A DNA stretch of 64,000 nucleotides from Segatella copri (GCF_019249795.2 NZ_CP156892.1:62001-126000), one strand, 5' to 3'; positions 8,193 to 16,809 are shown, counted from the first letter of the stretch. A program made the numbers and translations. Notes: generated by a model from the sequence alone, not told the origin.

Positions 8193-9233
8193 ATGTTATT
8201 AGAAAAAATAGACGAACTCTTGAAAGAAGTGAGCACTTTGACTGCCCAAAACGCAGAAGAAGTAGAGCAGCTTCGAATCAAGTATCTGAGCAAAAAGGGC
8301 GAGATTAACGCCCTTATGGCCGACTTCCGCACAGTGCCAGCCGACCAGAAAAAAGAGGTTGGAGTAAAAATCAACGAACTGAAGAACGCAGCCCTTGAGA
8401 AGATCAACGGACTGAAGGAGCAGATGGAAGAAGCCGAGGCATCAAGCGATGATATCGACTTGACCCGTACCGCCTACCCTGTAGCACTCGGTACCCGCCA
8501 TCCACTCACCGTAGTGAAGAATCAGATTATCGACATTTTCGCTCGCATGGGCTTTACCCTTTTCCAGGGTCCTGAGGTAGATGACGACAAGCACGTATTT
8601 ACGATGCTCAATTTTGCTGCCGACCACCCAGCCCGCGATATGCAGGACACCTTCTTTATAGAGAAGACCAACTCTGACGATGTTACCAAGAATGTGCTCC
8701 TCCGCAGCCATACTTCAGGCGACGAGGCTCACTATATGGAAACCCATGAGCCACCTATCCGTGTGCTCTGCCCAGGCCGCGTTTACCGTAACGAAGCTAT
8801 CAGCGCCCGCGCTCACTGTTTCTTCCATCAGGTAGAAGGTCTCTATGTAGATAAAAACGTAAGTTTCACCGACCTCAAGCAGGTGCTCCTTACCTTTGCC
8901 CGTGAGATGTTTGGTGCAGATACCAAGATTCGTCTCCGTCCTAGCTACTTCCCATTCACAGAGCCTAGTGCCGAGATGGATATCTCCTGCAACATCTGTG
9001 GCGGTAAGGGTTGCAACTTCTGCAAGCATACCGGATGGGTTGAGATTTTAGGTTGCGGTATGGTTGACCCTCATGATCTTGAGGCTTGCGGTATCGACAG
9101 CAATGTCTATACGGGTTATGCCTTCGGTATGGGTGTTGAGCGTATCACCAACTTGAAATATCGCGTGAGCGACCTTCGTCTCTTCTCTGAGAACGATACT
9201 CGTTTCTTGCGCGAGTTTGAGTCTGCGAAGTAA
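8193..9233 (+). CDS. pheS: Phenylalanine--tRNA ligase alpha subunit
   Basis: The 346-residue protein has an N-terminal coiled coil (about 1-90) that contacts tRNA, then the class II aminoacyl-tRNA synthetase core. Motif 2 is recognisable around FFHQVEGLYVD and RVYRNEAISARAHCFFHQ, and motif 3 as YAFGMGVERITNLKY near the end. CNICGGKGCNFC (about 269-280) forms a Cys cluster. It charges tRNA-Phe as an alpha2-beta2 enzyme with PheT, whose gene is not nearby. It has its own promoter. Confidence 0.97.
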   Translation: MLLEKIDELLKEVSTLTAQNAEEVEQLRIKYLSKKGEINALMADFRTVPADQKKEVGVKINELKNAALEKINGLKEQMEEAEASSDDIDLTRTAYPVALGTRHPLTVVKNQIIDIFARMGFTLFQGPEVDDDKHVFTMLNFAADHPARDMQDTFFIEKTNSDDVTKNVLLRSHTSGDEAHYMETHEPPIRVLCPGRVYRNEAISARAHCFFHQVEGLYVDKNVSFTDLKQVLLTFAREMFGADTKIRLRPSYFPFTEPSAEMDISCNICGGKGCNFCKHTGWVEILGCGMVDPHDLEACGIDSNVYTGYAFGMGVERITNLKYRVSDLRLFSENDTRFLREFESAK

Positions 9234-9259
9234 AAGATACTCAACATATAAATTAATTT

Positions 9260-9817
9260 ATGACTATGAAGAAAAATTTAACTAAACCTGTCATCGCAGT
9301 CCTGTTGGGCGCCTTGACATTCAGTTCTTGCATCGGCTCATTTGGTCTGACAAATTCCGTACTTGACTGGAATAAGAGAGCAACAGACAACAAGTTTGTA
9401 AACGAGATTATCTTCGTGCTTATCTCTCCAGCTTACGCAGTATGTTCATTTGCAGACCTTCTCGTTCTCAACTCTATCGAGTTCTGGACAGGCAACAAGG
9501 TGATTGGCCAGGTAGGAACTACTAAGGACGTAATGGGTAAGGATGGTCGCATGTATGCCATCAAGACATTGAAGAATGGCTACGAGATTACCGACCCAGA
9601 TGGTGAGAAATCATACTTTGTGTTCGACAAGAAGCACAAGAGTTGGTCATACAGCAAGGATGGCGATATCCGTGAGCTTTTCAGCTTCAACGAGGATGGC
9701 AGCATCCAGGCTTGCTTGCCAAGTGGCGAGAAGATCAACGTCCCAGCAGATGCCAATGGTTTATACCAGGTCCGCATGGCTATGAATGATGGTTTGTTCT
9801 ATGCATTTAACAAGTAA
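9260..9817 (+). CDS. DUF3332-like lipoprotein
   Basis: The 185-residue protein has a lipoprotein signal (LTFSSC) followed by the family-typical IGSFGLTNSVLDWN and a hydrophobic segment around SPAYAVCSFADLLVLNSIEFW. The C-terminal half is soluble, with tandem beta-type segments (DGRMYAIKTLKNGYEITDPD). Starts at 9260 and 9266 are both possible (MTMKK or MKK). I place it in DUF3332 from memory; function is unknown. A strong terminator follows. Confidence 0.72.
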   Translation: MTMKKNLTKPVIAVLLGALTFSSCIGSFGLTNSVLDWNKRATDNKFVNEIIFVLISPAYAVCSFADLLVLNSIEFWTGNKVIGQVGTTKDVMGKDGRMYAIKTLKNGYEITDPDGEKSYFVFDKKHKSWSYSKDGDIRELFSFNEDGSIQACLPSGEKINVPADANGLYQVRMAMNDGLFYAFNK

Positions 9818-9834
9818 ATAATCATAACAATTCC

Positions 9835-9870
9835 AGCCCGATAAAAGTGCACTTTTATCGGGCTTTTTTA
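9835..9870 (+). terminator. Rho-independent terminator
   Basis: AGCCCGATAAAAGTG is followed by its perfect complement (a 15-bp palindrome, 9835-9864), then a T-run. It ends the pheS-DUF3332 transcript. Confidence 0.9.
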
Positions 9871-10163
9871 TAATCTCCTTTCTCTTTTCCTAAGCAAGTT
9901 CATATTTCTCCTTTCCCAACCAAACTCTCCTTAGAATGCCCAAATGCAAAAAAGTGTTTAAAGAAAGCAAAGAAGTGCCTTTACCACCCTTCACCCGTAA
10001 CTCTCTGATCATCAAAACCCTAAAAAAAAAAGAATATAATATAAAGAGTAAAAATACACCCTTCACCTTCACCTCCCAAAAATCACATCCAAAATTCTGT
10101 TCTGCATGCAACAGAAAATCATCTGCAGCAATCTGTGCCGGGATATATAATCAGGAGAAAATT

Positions 10164-10228
10164 CTCTTTCGGAGATATCATTTTATCCTTCGGAGATAAT
10201 TTTCTATTCTTCGGAAATATTTCTTCGA
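10164..10228. repeat. Degenerate 21-nt tandem array in a gene-free stretch
   Basis: The core TTCGGAGATA recurs at 10168, 10189 and (as TTCGGAAATA) at 10210, exactly 21 nt apart, with a partial fourth copy at 10224. Each core is part of a small palindrome of the form TCCTTCGGA. The surrounding 9871-10326 region holds no gene I can support: it is AT-rich and its open frames lack protein-like composition. Confidence 0.5.
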
Positions 10229-10326
10229 ATTTCAAGATAAGGCATAAAAATATAATTTTTGCCAACTTTATTTCCCGAATCCACACAATTGTCACAAATC
10301 GCATAGCTATGAAACAGAAAAGAATG

Positions 10327-10334
10327 TATCTTTG
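10327..10334 (+). promoter_or_regulatory. TAnnTTTG -7 box for the TonB-dependent receptor
   Basis: TATCTTTG followed by CAGC. The predicted leader to the start codon at 10478 is about 135 nt. Confidence 0.6.
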
Positions 10335-10477
10335 CAGCATCAATCATAAAGGTTGATGTAGATATGGTCTCGTCATGACTGCCAAATCGGGCTGACGCAA
10401 ATGCATTACAACCAGTGACATTCATCAAAACTTGCAACCATCTACAATATTTTTCAGTTTTTCTCGTTAATAAAAGT

Positions 10478-12889
10478 ATGAAAAATAGATTATTGATACT
10501 CACAATATGCCTCATCGCAACCATAAAGATGATGGCGCAGGAGTTTACCCTTCACGGCAAAGTGGTAGACGAGAACAACCAGCCACTGGAGTTTGCCATC
10601 GTTTCGGTGGCTAGCCAGGGAAAGACTGCCGTTACTTCGCTCAAGGGAGACTATAGCCTCAAACTGCATTCTGCAGACAGCGTGGTAGTCAAATTCTCAT
10701 ATATCGGCTTCAAGACAAAAACAAAAGTGCTGAGAAGACCGCGAGGAAAACAAACCCTGCAGGTGGTACTTCGCGAAGCATCCACCACCCTCGATGAGGT
10801 GAATATCAAGGGAGAAAAAATACAGTCGGACCAGACACAGGAGCTGAAGACTAAGGACATGAAGATGACGCCATCTGCCAACGGAAATGGGGTGGAAAGT
10901 CTGGTTCAGCAACAGGCTGGCGTGAGTACCCACAACGAACTCTCTTCGCAATATAATGTACGTGGCGGTGCCTTCGATGAGAACTCCGTATACATCAACA
11001 ACGTAGAAGTATTCCGCCCATTTTTGGTTCGCAGCGGACAGCAGGAAGGCCTCTCCGTCATCAACCCTTATATGGTAGATAAAATCGGTTTCTCAACCGG
11101 AGGATATGCTGCCAAATACGGAGACAAGATGAGTTCGGCTCTCGACATCACCTACAAAACCCTGAAAGCAAAAAGCAAGAAACCAGTGGTTGAAGGCAGC
11201 CTGGCTGCCAGTCTGCTGGGTGCTGACGCATACATCGGTCTGGGAACCCAGAAACTTTCATGGCTCAACAGCGTGCGCTACAAAACCACCTCTTACCTGC
11301 TCGGTTCGATGGAAACCAAAGGCGAATACAAGCCAAACTATCTGGACTATCAGACCTATCTGAGTTACCAGCCCAACAAACGCTGGAAGCTTGACTTCAT
11401 AGGCTACATCTCTGATAATCACTACAACTTCGAACCGGAAGACCGAGAAACGAAGTTCGGAACAATGGAAAACGTAAAGAGCTTCAGAGTATATTTTGAC
11501 GGTCAGGAAAAAGACCGCTTCCTCACCTACTTCGGTACACTCGGCATTACCCGCCAGTTTACCGCCAACACCAGTCTCTCGCTTCTGGGCAGCGCTTTCT
11601 ACACCAAGGAACAGGAGAAATATGACATTCAGGGACAATACTGGCTCGACGAAACCGAGACTTCAGAAAACCTGGGTGTAGGTACCTATTTCGAACATGC
11701 CCGAAACTATCTTACGGCTCGCGTGATGAGTGCCAAACTGATGCTCAAGCACAAGGTGAAGAAACATCAGATGGAGGCCGCAGTAAGTCTGAAGCGTGAA
11801 CATATCGAGGAGAATTCAGTAGAATATGAGATGCGCGATTCCGCAGGATACAGTATTCCTCACAATGGCAAAGACCTCTATATGATTTATTCACTGAAGG
11901 CTCGCAACGAACTGAATGCCAACCGAATGGAAGCTTACATCCAGGACACCTACCGTTTTTCGGGAGGAACAGCCGACAGTACCGGGAACGGACAGACACA
12001 TTACACCCTAAACTATGGTATCAGAATGAGTCATTGGAATTTCAACAGAGAAACCATCGTGAGTCCTCGTCTGTCGCTCGCCATCATACCAGCCAACCAC
12101 GAAAATACAACTCTCCGTTTTGCGGCAGGTCTGTATTATCAGGCTCCATTCTTCAAGGAATTGAGAGATACATCTACGGTGAACGGCATAACCATCGCAT
12201 CGCTGAACAAGAAAATCAAGAGCCAGCGAAGCATCCACTTCATCGCCGGCTACGACTATAGGTTCAAGCTAGGAGACCAACGCTATAAATTCTCTGCCGA
12301 AGCCTATTACAAAGCTTTGAGCAATCTGGTTCCTTATTCGGTTAGTAACGTGAAGGTAGTTTATTACGGACAGAACGAATGCAGCGGTCATGCAGCAGGA
12401 CTCGACTTCAAACTCTACGGAGAATTTGTTCCGGGTACCGATTCCTGGCTCAGTCTTTCGCTCATGGATACAAAGATGAAACTGGGAGGCAAGAACATCC
12501 CTTTGCCTACCGACCAGCGTTATGCGGTAAACCTCTTCTTCACCGATTATTTCCCGGGCAGCAAGAAGTGGCGCATGTCTTTGAAACTCGCCTTTGCCGA
12601 TGGTCTTCCTTTTGCAGCACCCCACAGAGAACTGGAGACCAACAGTTTCCGTGCCACTGCCTATCGCCGTGCAGATATCGGTATGAGCTATCAGTTGCTC
12701 GACAACAGCCGCCGTGAGAAGAAGACCTTCCTGAAGAATGTGATGCTGGGGGTAGATTGCCTCAACCTCTTCGGCATAGACAACGTAAACAGCTATTACT
12801 GGGTGACTGATGTAACCAGCCAGCAATACGCCGTACCTAATTATCTTACCGGCAGACAGCTCAATGCCCGCATTCTTTTGGAATTTTAG
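10478..12889 (+). CDS. TonB-dependent outer-membrane receptor with carboxypeptidase-regulatory-like N-terminal domain
   Basis: The start at 10478 gives MKNRLLILTICLIATIKMMAQ, a signal peptide; the frame is open 63 nt further upstream without one. Residues about 24-105 form a CarboxypepD_reg-like domain (LHGKVVDENNQPLEFAIVSV). The plug domain follows (QQQAGVSTHNELSSQYNVRG, GGAFDENSVYINNVEVFRPF), then a barrel ending in aromatic F. At 803 residues it is shorter than SusC-type receptors and has no SusD partner beside it. The ligand is unknown; siderophores, vitamins or small glycans are possible. Confidence 0.92.
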   Translation: MKNRLLILTICLIATIKMMAQEFTLHGKVVDENNQPLEFAIVSVASQGKTAVTSLKGDYSLKLHSADSVVVKFSYIGFKTKTKVLRRPRGKQTLQVVLREASTTLDEVNIKGEKIQSDQTQELKTKDMKMTPSANGNGVESLVQQQAGVSTHNELSSQYNVRGGAFDENSVYINNVEVFRPFLVRSGQQEGLSVINPYMVDKIGFSTGGYAAKYGDKMSSALDITYKTLKAKSKKPVVEGSLAASLLGADAYIGLGTQKLSWLNSVRYKTTSYLLGSMETKGEYKPNYLDYQTYLSYQPNKRWKLDFIGYISDNHYNFEPEDRETKFGTMENVKSFRVYFDGQEKDRFLTYFGTLGITRQFTANTSLSLLGSAFYTKEQEKYDIQGQYWLDETETSENLGVGTYFEHARNYLTARVMSAKLMLKHKVKKHQMEAAVSLKREHIEENSVEYEMRDSAGYSIPHNGKDLYMIYSLKARNELNANRMEAYIQDTYRFSGGTADSTGNGQTHYTLNYGIRMSHWNFNRETIVSPRLSLAIIPANHENTTLRFAAGLYYQAPFFKELRDTSTVNGITIASLNKKIKSQRSIHFIAGYDYRFKLGDQRYKFSAEAYYKALSNLVPYSVSNVKVVYYGQNECSGHAAGLDFKLYGEFVPGTDSWLSLSLMDTKMKLGGKNIPLPTDQRYAVNLFFTDYFPGSKKWRMSLKLAFADGLPFAAPHRELETNSFRATAYRRADIGMSYQLLDNSRREKKTFLKNVMLGVDCLNLFGIDNVNSYYWVTDVTSQQYAVPNYLTGRQLNARILLEF

Positions 12890-12929
12890 GACCAAATAAT
12901 AGTGATTTTTCACATTATTCTAAATATTT

Positions 12930-12962
12930 AACCGTAGATAGTTCGCTATCTGCGGTTTTTTT
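12930..12962 (+). terminator. Terminator of the TonB receptor gene
   Basis: AACCGTAGATAG, loop TTCG, CTATCTGCGGTT, then a T-run. It ends only 3 nt before the next promoter box. Confidence 0.85.
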
Positions 12963-12964
12963 CG

Positions 12965-12972
12965 TATCTTTG
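12965..12972 (+). promoter_or_regulatory. TAnnTTTG -7 box for the mmdA cluster
   Basis: TATCTTTG followed by GCGCC. The leader is about 90 nt to the mmdA start at 13067. Confidence 0.75.
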
Positions 12973-13066
12973 CGCCCGAATTATGCGATGACGGTTCGTC
13001 CGCTCATCCCATGGATTCAGGAAACCATTCTATAAAGAATAAAGAAATAATACATAATAATCAATT

Positions 13067-14632
13067 ATGAGCAAACAAGTAGAAAAGATTAAGGAGCTGA
13101 TCGCTAAGCGCGAACAGGCTCGTCTTGGCGGTGGCGAGAAGGCCATCGAGAAGCAGCATGCACGTGGCAAATATACCGCTCGTGAGCGTATCGAAATGTT
13201 GGTAGATGCCGGCAGTTTCGAGGAGTATGATATGTTCAAGTTGCATCGTTGCACTAACTTTGGCATGGAGAAGAAGCAGTACCTCGGTGATGGTGTTGTA
13301 GCTGGTAGCGCTACTATAGCCGGCCGTCTGGTTTACGTATATGCTCAGGACTTCACCGTAAATGGTGGTTCACTCTCTGAGACTATGGCACAGAAGATCT
13401 GCAAGGTAATGGATATGGCTATGACTATGGGTGCACCTGTTATCTGCATGAACGACTCAGGTGGTGCTCGTATTCAGGAAGGTATCTGCGCCCTCGCTGG
13501 TTATGGTGAGATTTTCGAGCGCAACATCCTCGCTTCTGGTGTCATCCCACAGATTTCTGCTATCATGGGCCCTTGCGCCGGTGGTGCCGTTTACTCTCCA
13601 GGTTTGACCGACTTCATCATCATGAAGGAGCAGACTTCTTACATGTTCCTGACTGGTCCTAAGGTTGTCAAGACCGTAACTGGTGAGGATATCGATGCAG
13701 AGCACCTCGGTGGTGCATCTGTTCACGCAACCAAGAGTGGTGTAACCCACTTCGCTGCTAAGACTGAGGAAGAGGCTATCGAGATGATCAAGAGCCTGCT
13801 CTCTTACATCCCTAGCAACAATACAGAAGAGGCTCCACGCGTAGAGTGCACAGACCCTATCGACCGCATGGACGATACTCTGAACGAGATTATCCCAGAC
13901 GATCCTAACCAGGCATACGATATGTATAAGGTGATTGGTGCTGTAACCGATAACGGAGAGTTCTTCGAGGTTCAGCCTAAGTTCGCCAAGAACATCATCA
14001 CAGGTTTCGCCCGTTTCAATGGTCAGAGCGTTGGTATCGTAGCCAACCAGCCAGCAGCTTATGCAGGTGTACTCGATGTAAACGCTAGCCGCAAGGCAGC
14101 CCGCTTCGTCCGTTTCTGCGATGCCTTCAATATTCCTATCGTATCTCTCGTAGACGTACCAGGATTCTTGCCAGGTACAGGTCAGGAGTACAACGCTGTC
14201 ATCCTCCACGGTGCACAGCTGCTCTACGCTTACGGCGAGGCTACCGTGCCAAAGATTACTATCACATTGCGTAAGAGCTATGGTGGTAGCCATATCGTGA
14301 TGGGTTGCAAGCAGTTGCGTGCCGATTTGAACTTCGCTTGGCCATCTTCAGAGATTGCCGTAATGGGTGCCAGCGGTGCCGTTGCCGTTCTCTGTGGTAA
14401 GGAAGCTAAGGCTAAGAAGGAAGCTGGCGAGGATGTAAAGGCATTCCTGGCAGAGAAGGAGCAGGAGTATACTGACAAGTTTGCTAATCCATATCAGGCA
14501 GCTCAGTATGGTTACATCGATGATGTCATCGAGCCACGTAACACCCGTTTCCGCATCTGCCGTGGTTTGGCTCAGCTCGCAACCAAGCGTCAGAGCTTGC
14601 CAGCTAAGAAGCATGGCTGTATGCCAATGTAA
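13067..14632 (+). CDS. mmdA: Acyl-CoA carboxylase / methylmalonyl-CoA decarboxylase carboxyltransferase subunit
   Basis: This 521-residue crotonase-fold carboxyltransferase transfers CO2 between an acyl-CoA and carrier biotin. Visible motifs are GGGEKAIEKQHARGKYTARE near the N-terminus, NDSGGARIQEGI (acyl-CoA oxyanion hole), GPCAGGAVYSPGLTDF, and in the C-terminal half VDVPGFLPGTGQEYN and KSYGGSHIVMG (biotin side). The family includes PccB and the MmdA alpha subunit. The direction (propionyl-CoA carboxylation or methylmalonyl-CoA decarboxylation in propionate formation) cannot be told from sequence. A small MmdE-like gene and a biotin carrier follow. Confidence 0.92.
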   Translation: MSKQVEKIKELIAKREQARLGGGEKAIEKQHARGKYTARERIEMLVDAGSFEEYDMFKLHRCTNFGMEKKQYLGDGVVAGSATIAGRLVYVYAQDFTVNGGSLSETMAQKICKVMDMAMTMGAPVICMNDSGGARIQEGICALAGYGEIFERNILASGVIPQISAIMGPCAGGAVYSPGLTDFIIMKEQTSYMFLTGPKVVKTVTGEDIDAEHLGGASVHATKSGVTHFAAKTEEEAIEMIKSLLSYIPSNNTEEAPRVECTDPIDRMDDTLNEIIPDDPNQAYDMYKVIGAVTDNGEFFEVQPKFAKNIITGFARFNGQSVGIVANQPAAYAGVLDVNASRKAARFVRFCDAFNIPIVSLVDVPGFLPGTGQEYNAVILHGAQLLYAYGEATVPKITITLRKSYGGSHIVMGCKQLRADLNFAWPSSEIAVMGASGAVAVLCGKEAKAKKEAGEDVKAFLAEKEQEYTDKFANPYQAAQYGYIDDVIEPRNTRFRICRGLAQLATKRQSLPAKKHGCMPM

Positions 14633-14656
14633 TGATATAATTAAACATTAGAATAA

Positions 14657-14806
14657 ATGGATAAGAATATTTATGCTGCAATTGCCATGGCACTCTATGA
14701 GTATCAGGGCAATAACGTACACGACAAGGAGCCTGGCATCATCACTATCAAGCCACGTCAGACGATGTGGAACGCCAAGTTCTTGAGTTTAACAGCTAAA
14801 CCATAA
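14657..14806 (+). CDS. MmdE/OadG-tail-like small subunit of the decarboxylase complex
   Basis: A 49-residue frame lies between mmdA (24-nt gap) and the biotin carrier (10-nt gap). Its pattern (IYAAIAMALYEYQGNNVHD, then GIITI and a Trp-Asn segment) resembles, from memory, the soluble C-terminal tail of OadG/MmdD delta subunits and the tiny epsilon subunit MmdE of Veillonella methylmalonyl-CoA decarboxylase. It has no membrane segment. A role in holding the carboxyltransferase and biotin carrier together is inference. It is shorter than usual gene-calling limits but is clearly placed in the operon. Confidence 0.75.
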   Translation: MDKNIYAAIAMALYEYQGNNVHDKEPGIITIKPRQTMWNAKFLSLTAKP

Positions 14807-14816
14807 TGTAATAGAA

Positions 14817-15242
14817 ATGAAAGAGTTTAAATATACAATTGACGGAAAAGAATACAAGGTTCAGATTGACGCTGTTGAGGGTAACATCGCAAGCGTGAAC
14901 GTGAATGGCGAAGCTTACAAGGTTGAGATGGAACAGGAGGCTGAGCCAGAGAAGAAGAAGGTTGTGCTTGGTCAGCCAGCTGCTGCATCTGATGATGCTG
15001 AGGCTACTCCAGCTGCCAACGTAAATACAGCCAATGCTGTAAAGGCTCCTCTCCCTGGTACTATCACCAGCATCGAGGTAGCTGTTGGTCAGGAGGTGAA
15101 GGCAGGTGATACTGTTGTCGTTCTCGAGGCTATGAAGATGCAGAACAACATCGAGGCTGAGAAGGATGGTAAGGTAACCGCTATCTGCGTTAAGCCTGGT
15201 CAGGCTGTGCTCGAAGAGGATGCACTCGTAGTTATCGAGTAA
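14817..15242 (+). CDS. Biotin carboxyl carrier protein of the decarboxylase/carboxylase
   Basis: The 141-residue protein has an N-terminal segment of about 45 residues (FKYTIDGKEYKVQIDAVEGN) and an Ala/Pro/Glu-rich flexible linker (about 45-75). A biotinyl domain follows, with the biotinylation motif EAMKM (Lys of AMKM near residue 105). It swings carboxybiotin between active sites. A terminator 75 nt downstream closes the cluster, so neither a membrane Na+-pump beta subunit nor a biotin carboxylase is encoded here. Confidence 0.93.
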   Translation: MKEFKYTIDGKEYKVQIDAVEGNIASVNVNGEAYKVEMEQEAEPEKKKVVLGQPAAASDDAEATPAANVNTANAVKAPLPGTITSIEVAVGQEVKAGDTVVVLEAMKMQNNIEAEKDGKVTAICVKPGQAVLEEDALVVIE

Positions 15243-15317
15243 ATCAAGAATTTGAGAATGAGAGAATTATACTTCCAGATTCGGGATTATAATTCGGGTT
15301 CTTATAAAGAATATCAA

Positions 15318-15353
15318 AGGTCGCAAGCTGTTAATTGTTTGCGACCTTTTTCT
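15318..15353 (+). terminator. Terminator of the mmdA cluster
   Basis: AGGTCGCAA (15318-15326) pairs with TTGCGACCT (15339-15347), followed by a T-run. Confidence 0.85.
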
Positions 15354-15429
15354 ATACTGCTGTATGAGCATAAACTGCTATACAAAATATTTTTTTTACT
15401 AAAGAAAAAAAGACATAAAGTACAATAAA

Positions 15430-16239
15430 ATGATAGATTTAACAGAAGAACAGATAGAAAGATACAGCCGCCACATCCTCCTTCAGGATGTAGGCCTCGA
15501 GGGACAGGAAAAGCTCCTCAATGCCAAGGTGCTCATCATTGGTGCTGGAGGATTGGGTTCCCCAGTTGCCCTCTACCTCGCTGCGGCTGGCGTGGGACAT
15601 ATCGGTATCGTGGATGCCGATGTGGTTGACCTCAGCAACCTGCAACGACAAGTCATTCACCAGACCAAGGACTTGAACACCCCTAAGGTGGAAAGCGCCA
15701 AGGAGAAGATGATTGCCATCAATCCTGATGTGGAGGTAACAACCTACCATACCTTCCTCGCCTCAGACAATGCCGAGGAAATCATCAAGCCATGGGATTT
15801 CGTCATTGATTGCACCGACAACTTCCCGGTGAAGTTCCTCATCAATGATGCCTGTGTGCGACTGGGCAAGGCATTCTCGCATGGCGGCATCCTGAGATTC
15901 CAGGGGCAGACCTTCACCCATCTGCCAGGCACGGCTTGTTACCGTTGTTTCTTCAAGGAGCCACCTCCAGCAGGCGTTGTTCCTACCAGTAGCCAGGCAG
16001 GAGTCCTTGGTGCCATCGCTGGTATGCTCGGAACCATCCAGGCTGCCGAGGCGTTGAAGTACTTCCTCGGTGTGGGCGAACTGCTCACCGACCGATTGCT
16101 CACCTTCGATGCCAAGACGATGAACTTCCGCACCATCAAGGTAAAGAAGCGTGCATCCTGCGAAATCTGCGGCGACCACCCTACCATCGATCATCTCATC
16201 GATTACGAGCAAGCTGCCTGCGATTTGAAGCACCACTAA
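15430..16239 (+). CDS. ThiF/MoeB/HesA-family E1-like adenylyltransferase
   Basis: The 269-residue protein carries the ATP-binding GAGGLGSPVALYLAAAGVG (38-56), VDADVVDLSNLQRQ with Arg73, CTDNF, and two zinc-binding pairs (Cys170/Cys173 and Cys244/Cys247). Such enzymes adenylate the C-terminal GlyGly of ubiquitin-like sulfur carriers (ThiS, MoaD) for thiamine or molybdopterin synthesis. In the segment where ThiF and MoeB have a conserved Cys before the AGV helix, this protein reads PTSSQAGV, with Ser. No ThiS- or MoaD-like gene is adjacent, so the partner is unknown. Confidence 0.9.
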   Translation: MIDLTEEQIERYSRHILLQDVGLEGQEKLLNAKVLIIGAGGLGSPVALYLAAAGVGHIGIVDADVVDLSNLQRQVIHQTKDLNTPKVESAKEKMIAINPDVEVTTYHTFLASDNAEEIIKPWDFVIDCTDNFPVKFLINDACVRLGKAFSHGGILRFQGQTFTHLPGTACYRCFFKEPPPAGVVPTSSQAGVLGAIAGMLGTIQAAEALKYFLGVGELLTDRLLTFDAKTMNFRTIKVKKRASCEICGDHPTIDHLIDYEQAACDLKHH

Positions 16240-16303
16240 TATTTAATGATTATTTAGTAGTGATTATTTAGTAATGATTATTATTTGTATAATAAAAAAG
16301 TTA

Positions 16304-16349
16304 AGTCACAATACTCAGCACCATCTGCCGGATATTGTGACTTTTTTTT
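16304..16349 (+). terminator. Terminator of the E1-like gene
   Basis: AGTCACAATA (16304-16313) pairs with TATTGTGACT (16333-16342), then a run of eight Ts. Just upstream, TGATTATTTAGTA is repeated in tandem (16248-16275). Confidence 0.85.
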
Positions 16350-16447
16350 CAGAACCATCCCAAGCCCAATAAAGAGCAAAAACCTTGATTATAAGATACT
16401 TTAAAAACTTTTCTCCCTTTTTTCTTGCATGATTCAGATAATAATCG

Positions 16448-16455
16448 TAAATTTG
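16448..16455 (+). promoter_or_regulatory. TAnnTTTG -7 box for the small gene pair
   Basis: TAAATTTG followed by CAGC lies inside the longest possible open frame. This argues that translation starts downstream at 16479 and not at 16425. Confidence 0.55.
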
Positions 16456-16478
16456 CAGCAGATAAAATACGCAAGCTT

Positions 16479-16643
16479 ATGAAGGAGAAAAGATATCCTA
16501 TTGGCTGGCATCCGGCTAATGAAGAAGAAGCCGTGGCTAGGATTGAAGCCATTGAAGCGGAATACGAAAGGACAGGCAAGGCTACAGATTTTGAAGAATT
16601 TATAGAAGAATTAAAGGCAGAAGGATTATGGCTTATCCAATAA
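16479..16643 (+). CDS. Small hypothetical protein, first gene of a toxin-antitoxin-like pair
   Basis: With the start at 16479, chosen because a promoter box lies upstream inside the longer frame (ATG at 16425), the product has 54 residues. It is strongly acidic and helical (ANEEEAVARIEAIEAEYERT, FEEFIEELKAEGLW). It overlaps the next gene by 16 nt. The size, acidity and overlap resemble an antitoxin or accessory small protein, but no known DNA-binding motif is seen, so the pairing is inference. Confidence 0.6.
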   Translation: MKEKRYPIGWHPANEEEAVARIEAIEAEYERTGKATDFEEFIEELKAEGLWLIQ

Positions 16644-16801
16644 AAGCAATACCAACACTCTATGGTGAGGCGGCTCGTCGTTTCCAAGAAATGGCAGACG
16701 AAACAGAGCGCAAATATGATATTAGCCCCAAGCGAGACATCAAAAAAGATCCTCGCTATCGGGCTATGCGCACAATACTTGAAAGGTCTAGCACAAAATA
16801 G
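16628..16801 (+). CDS. Small basic hypothetical protein, second gene of the pair
   Basis: A 57-residue basic protein beginning MAYPIKAIPTLYGEAARRF. The pattern P-I-x-A-I-P-T-L-x-G-x-A-A-x-x-F recalls a family of small Bacteroidota proteins often coded next to toxin-like genes, but I cannot name it. It is followed after 8 nt by the palindromic repeat at the edge of the defence island. It may be one half of a two-gene module or a remnant of a longer one. Confidence 0.6.
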   Translation: MAYPIKAIPTLYGEAARRFQEMADETERKYDISPKRDIKKDPRYRAMRTILERSSTK

Positions 16802-16809
16802 AACATTTA

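Noticed and set aside
9936..10199. 87-codon frame in the gap before the TonB receptor
   Set aside because: Composition is low-complexity Lys/Ser/Phe, it runs into a tandem array, and there is no promoter or ribosome-binding site.
13457..14293. 278-codon antisense frame inside mmdA
   Set aside because: It is the shadow of a strongly supported gene with biased codon use; no motif or start signal.
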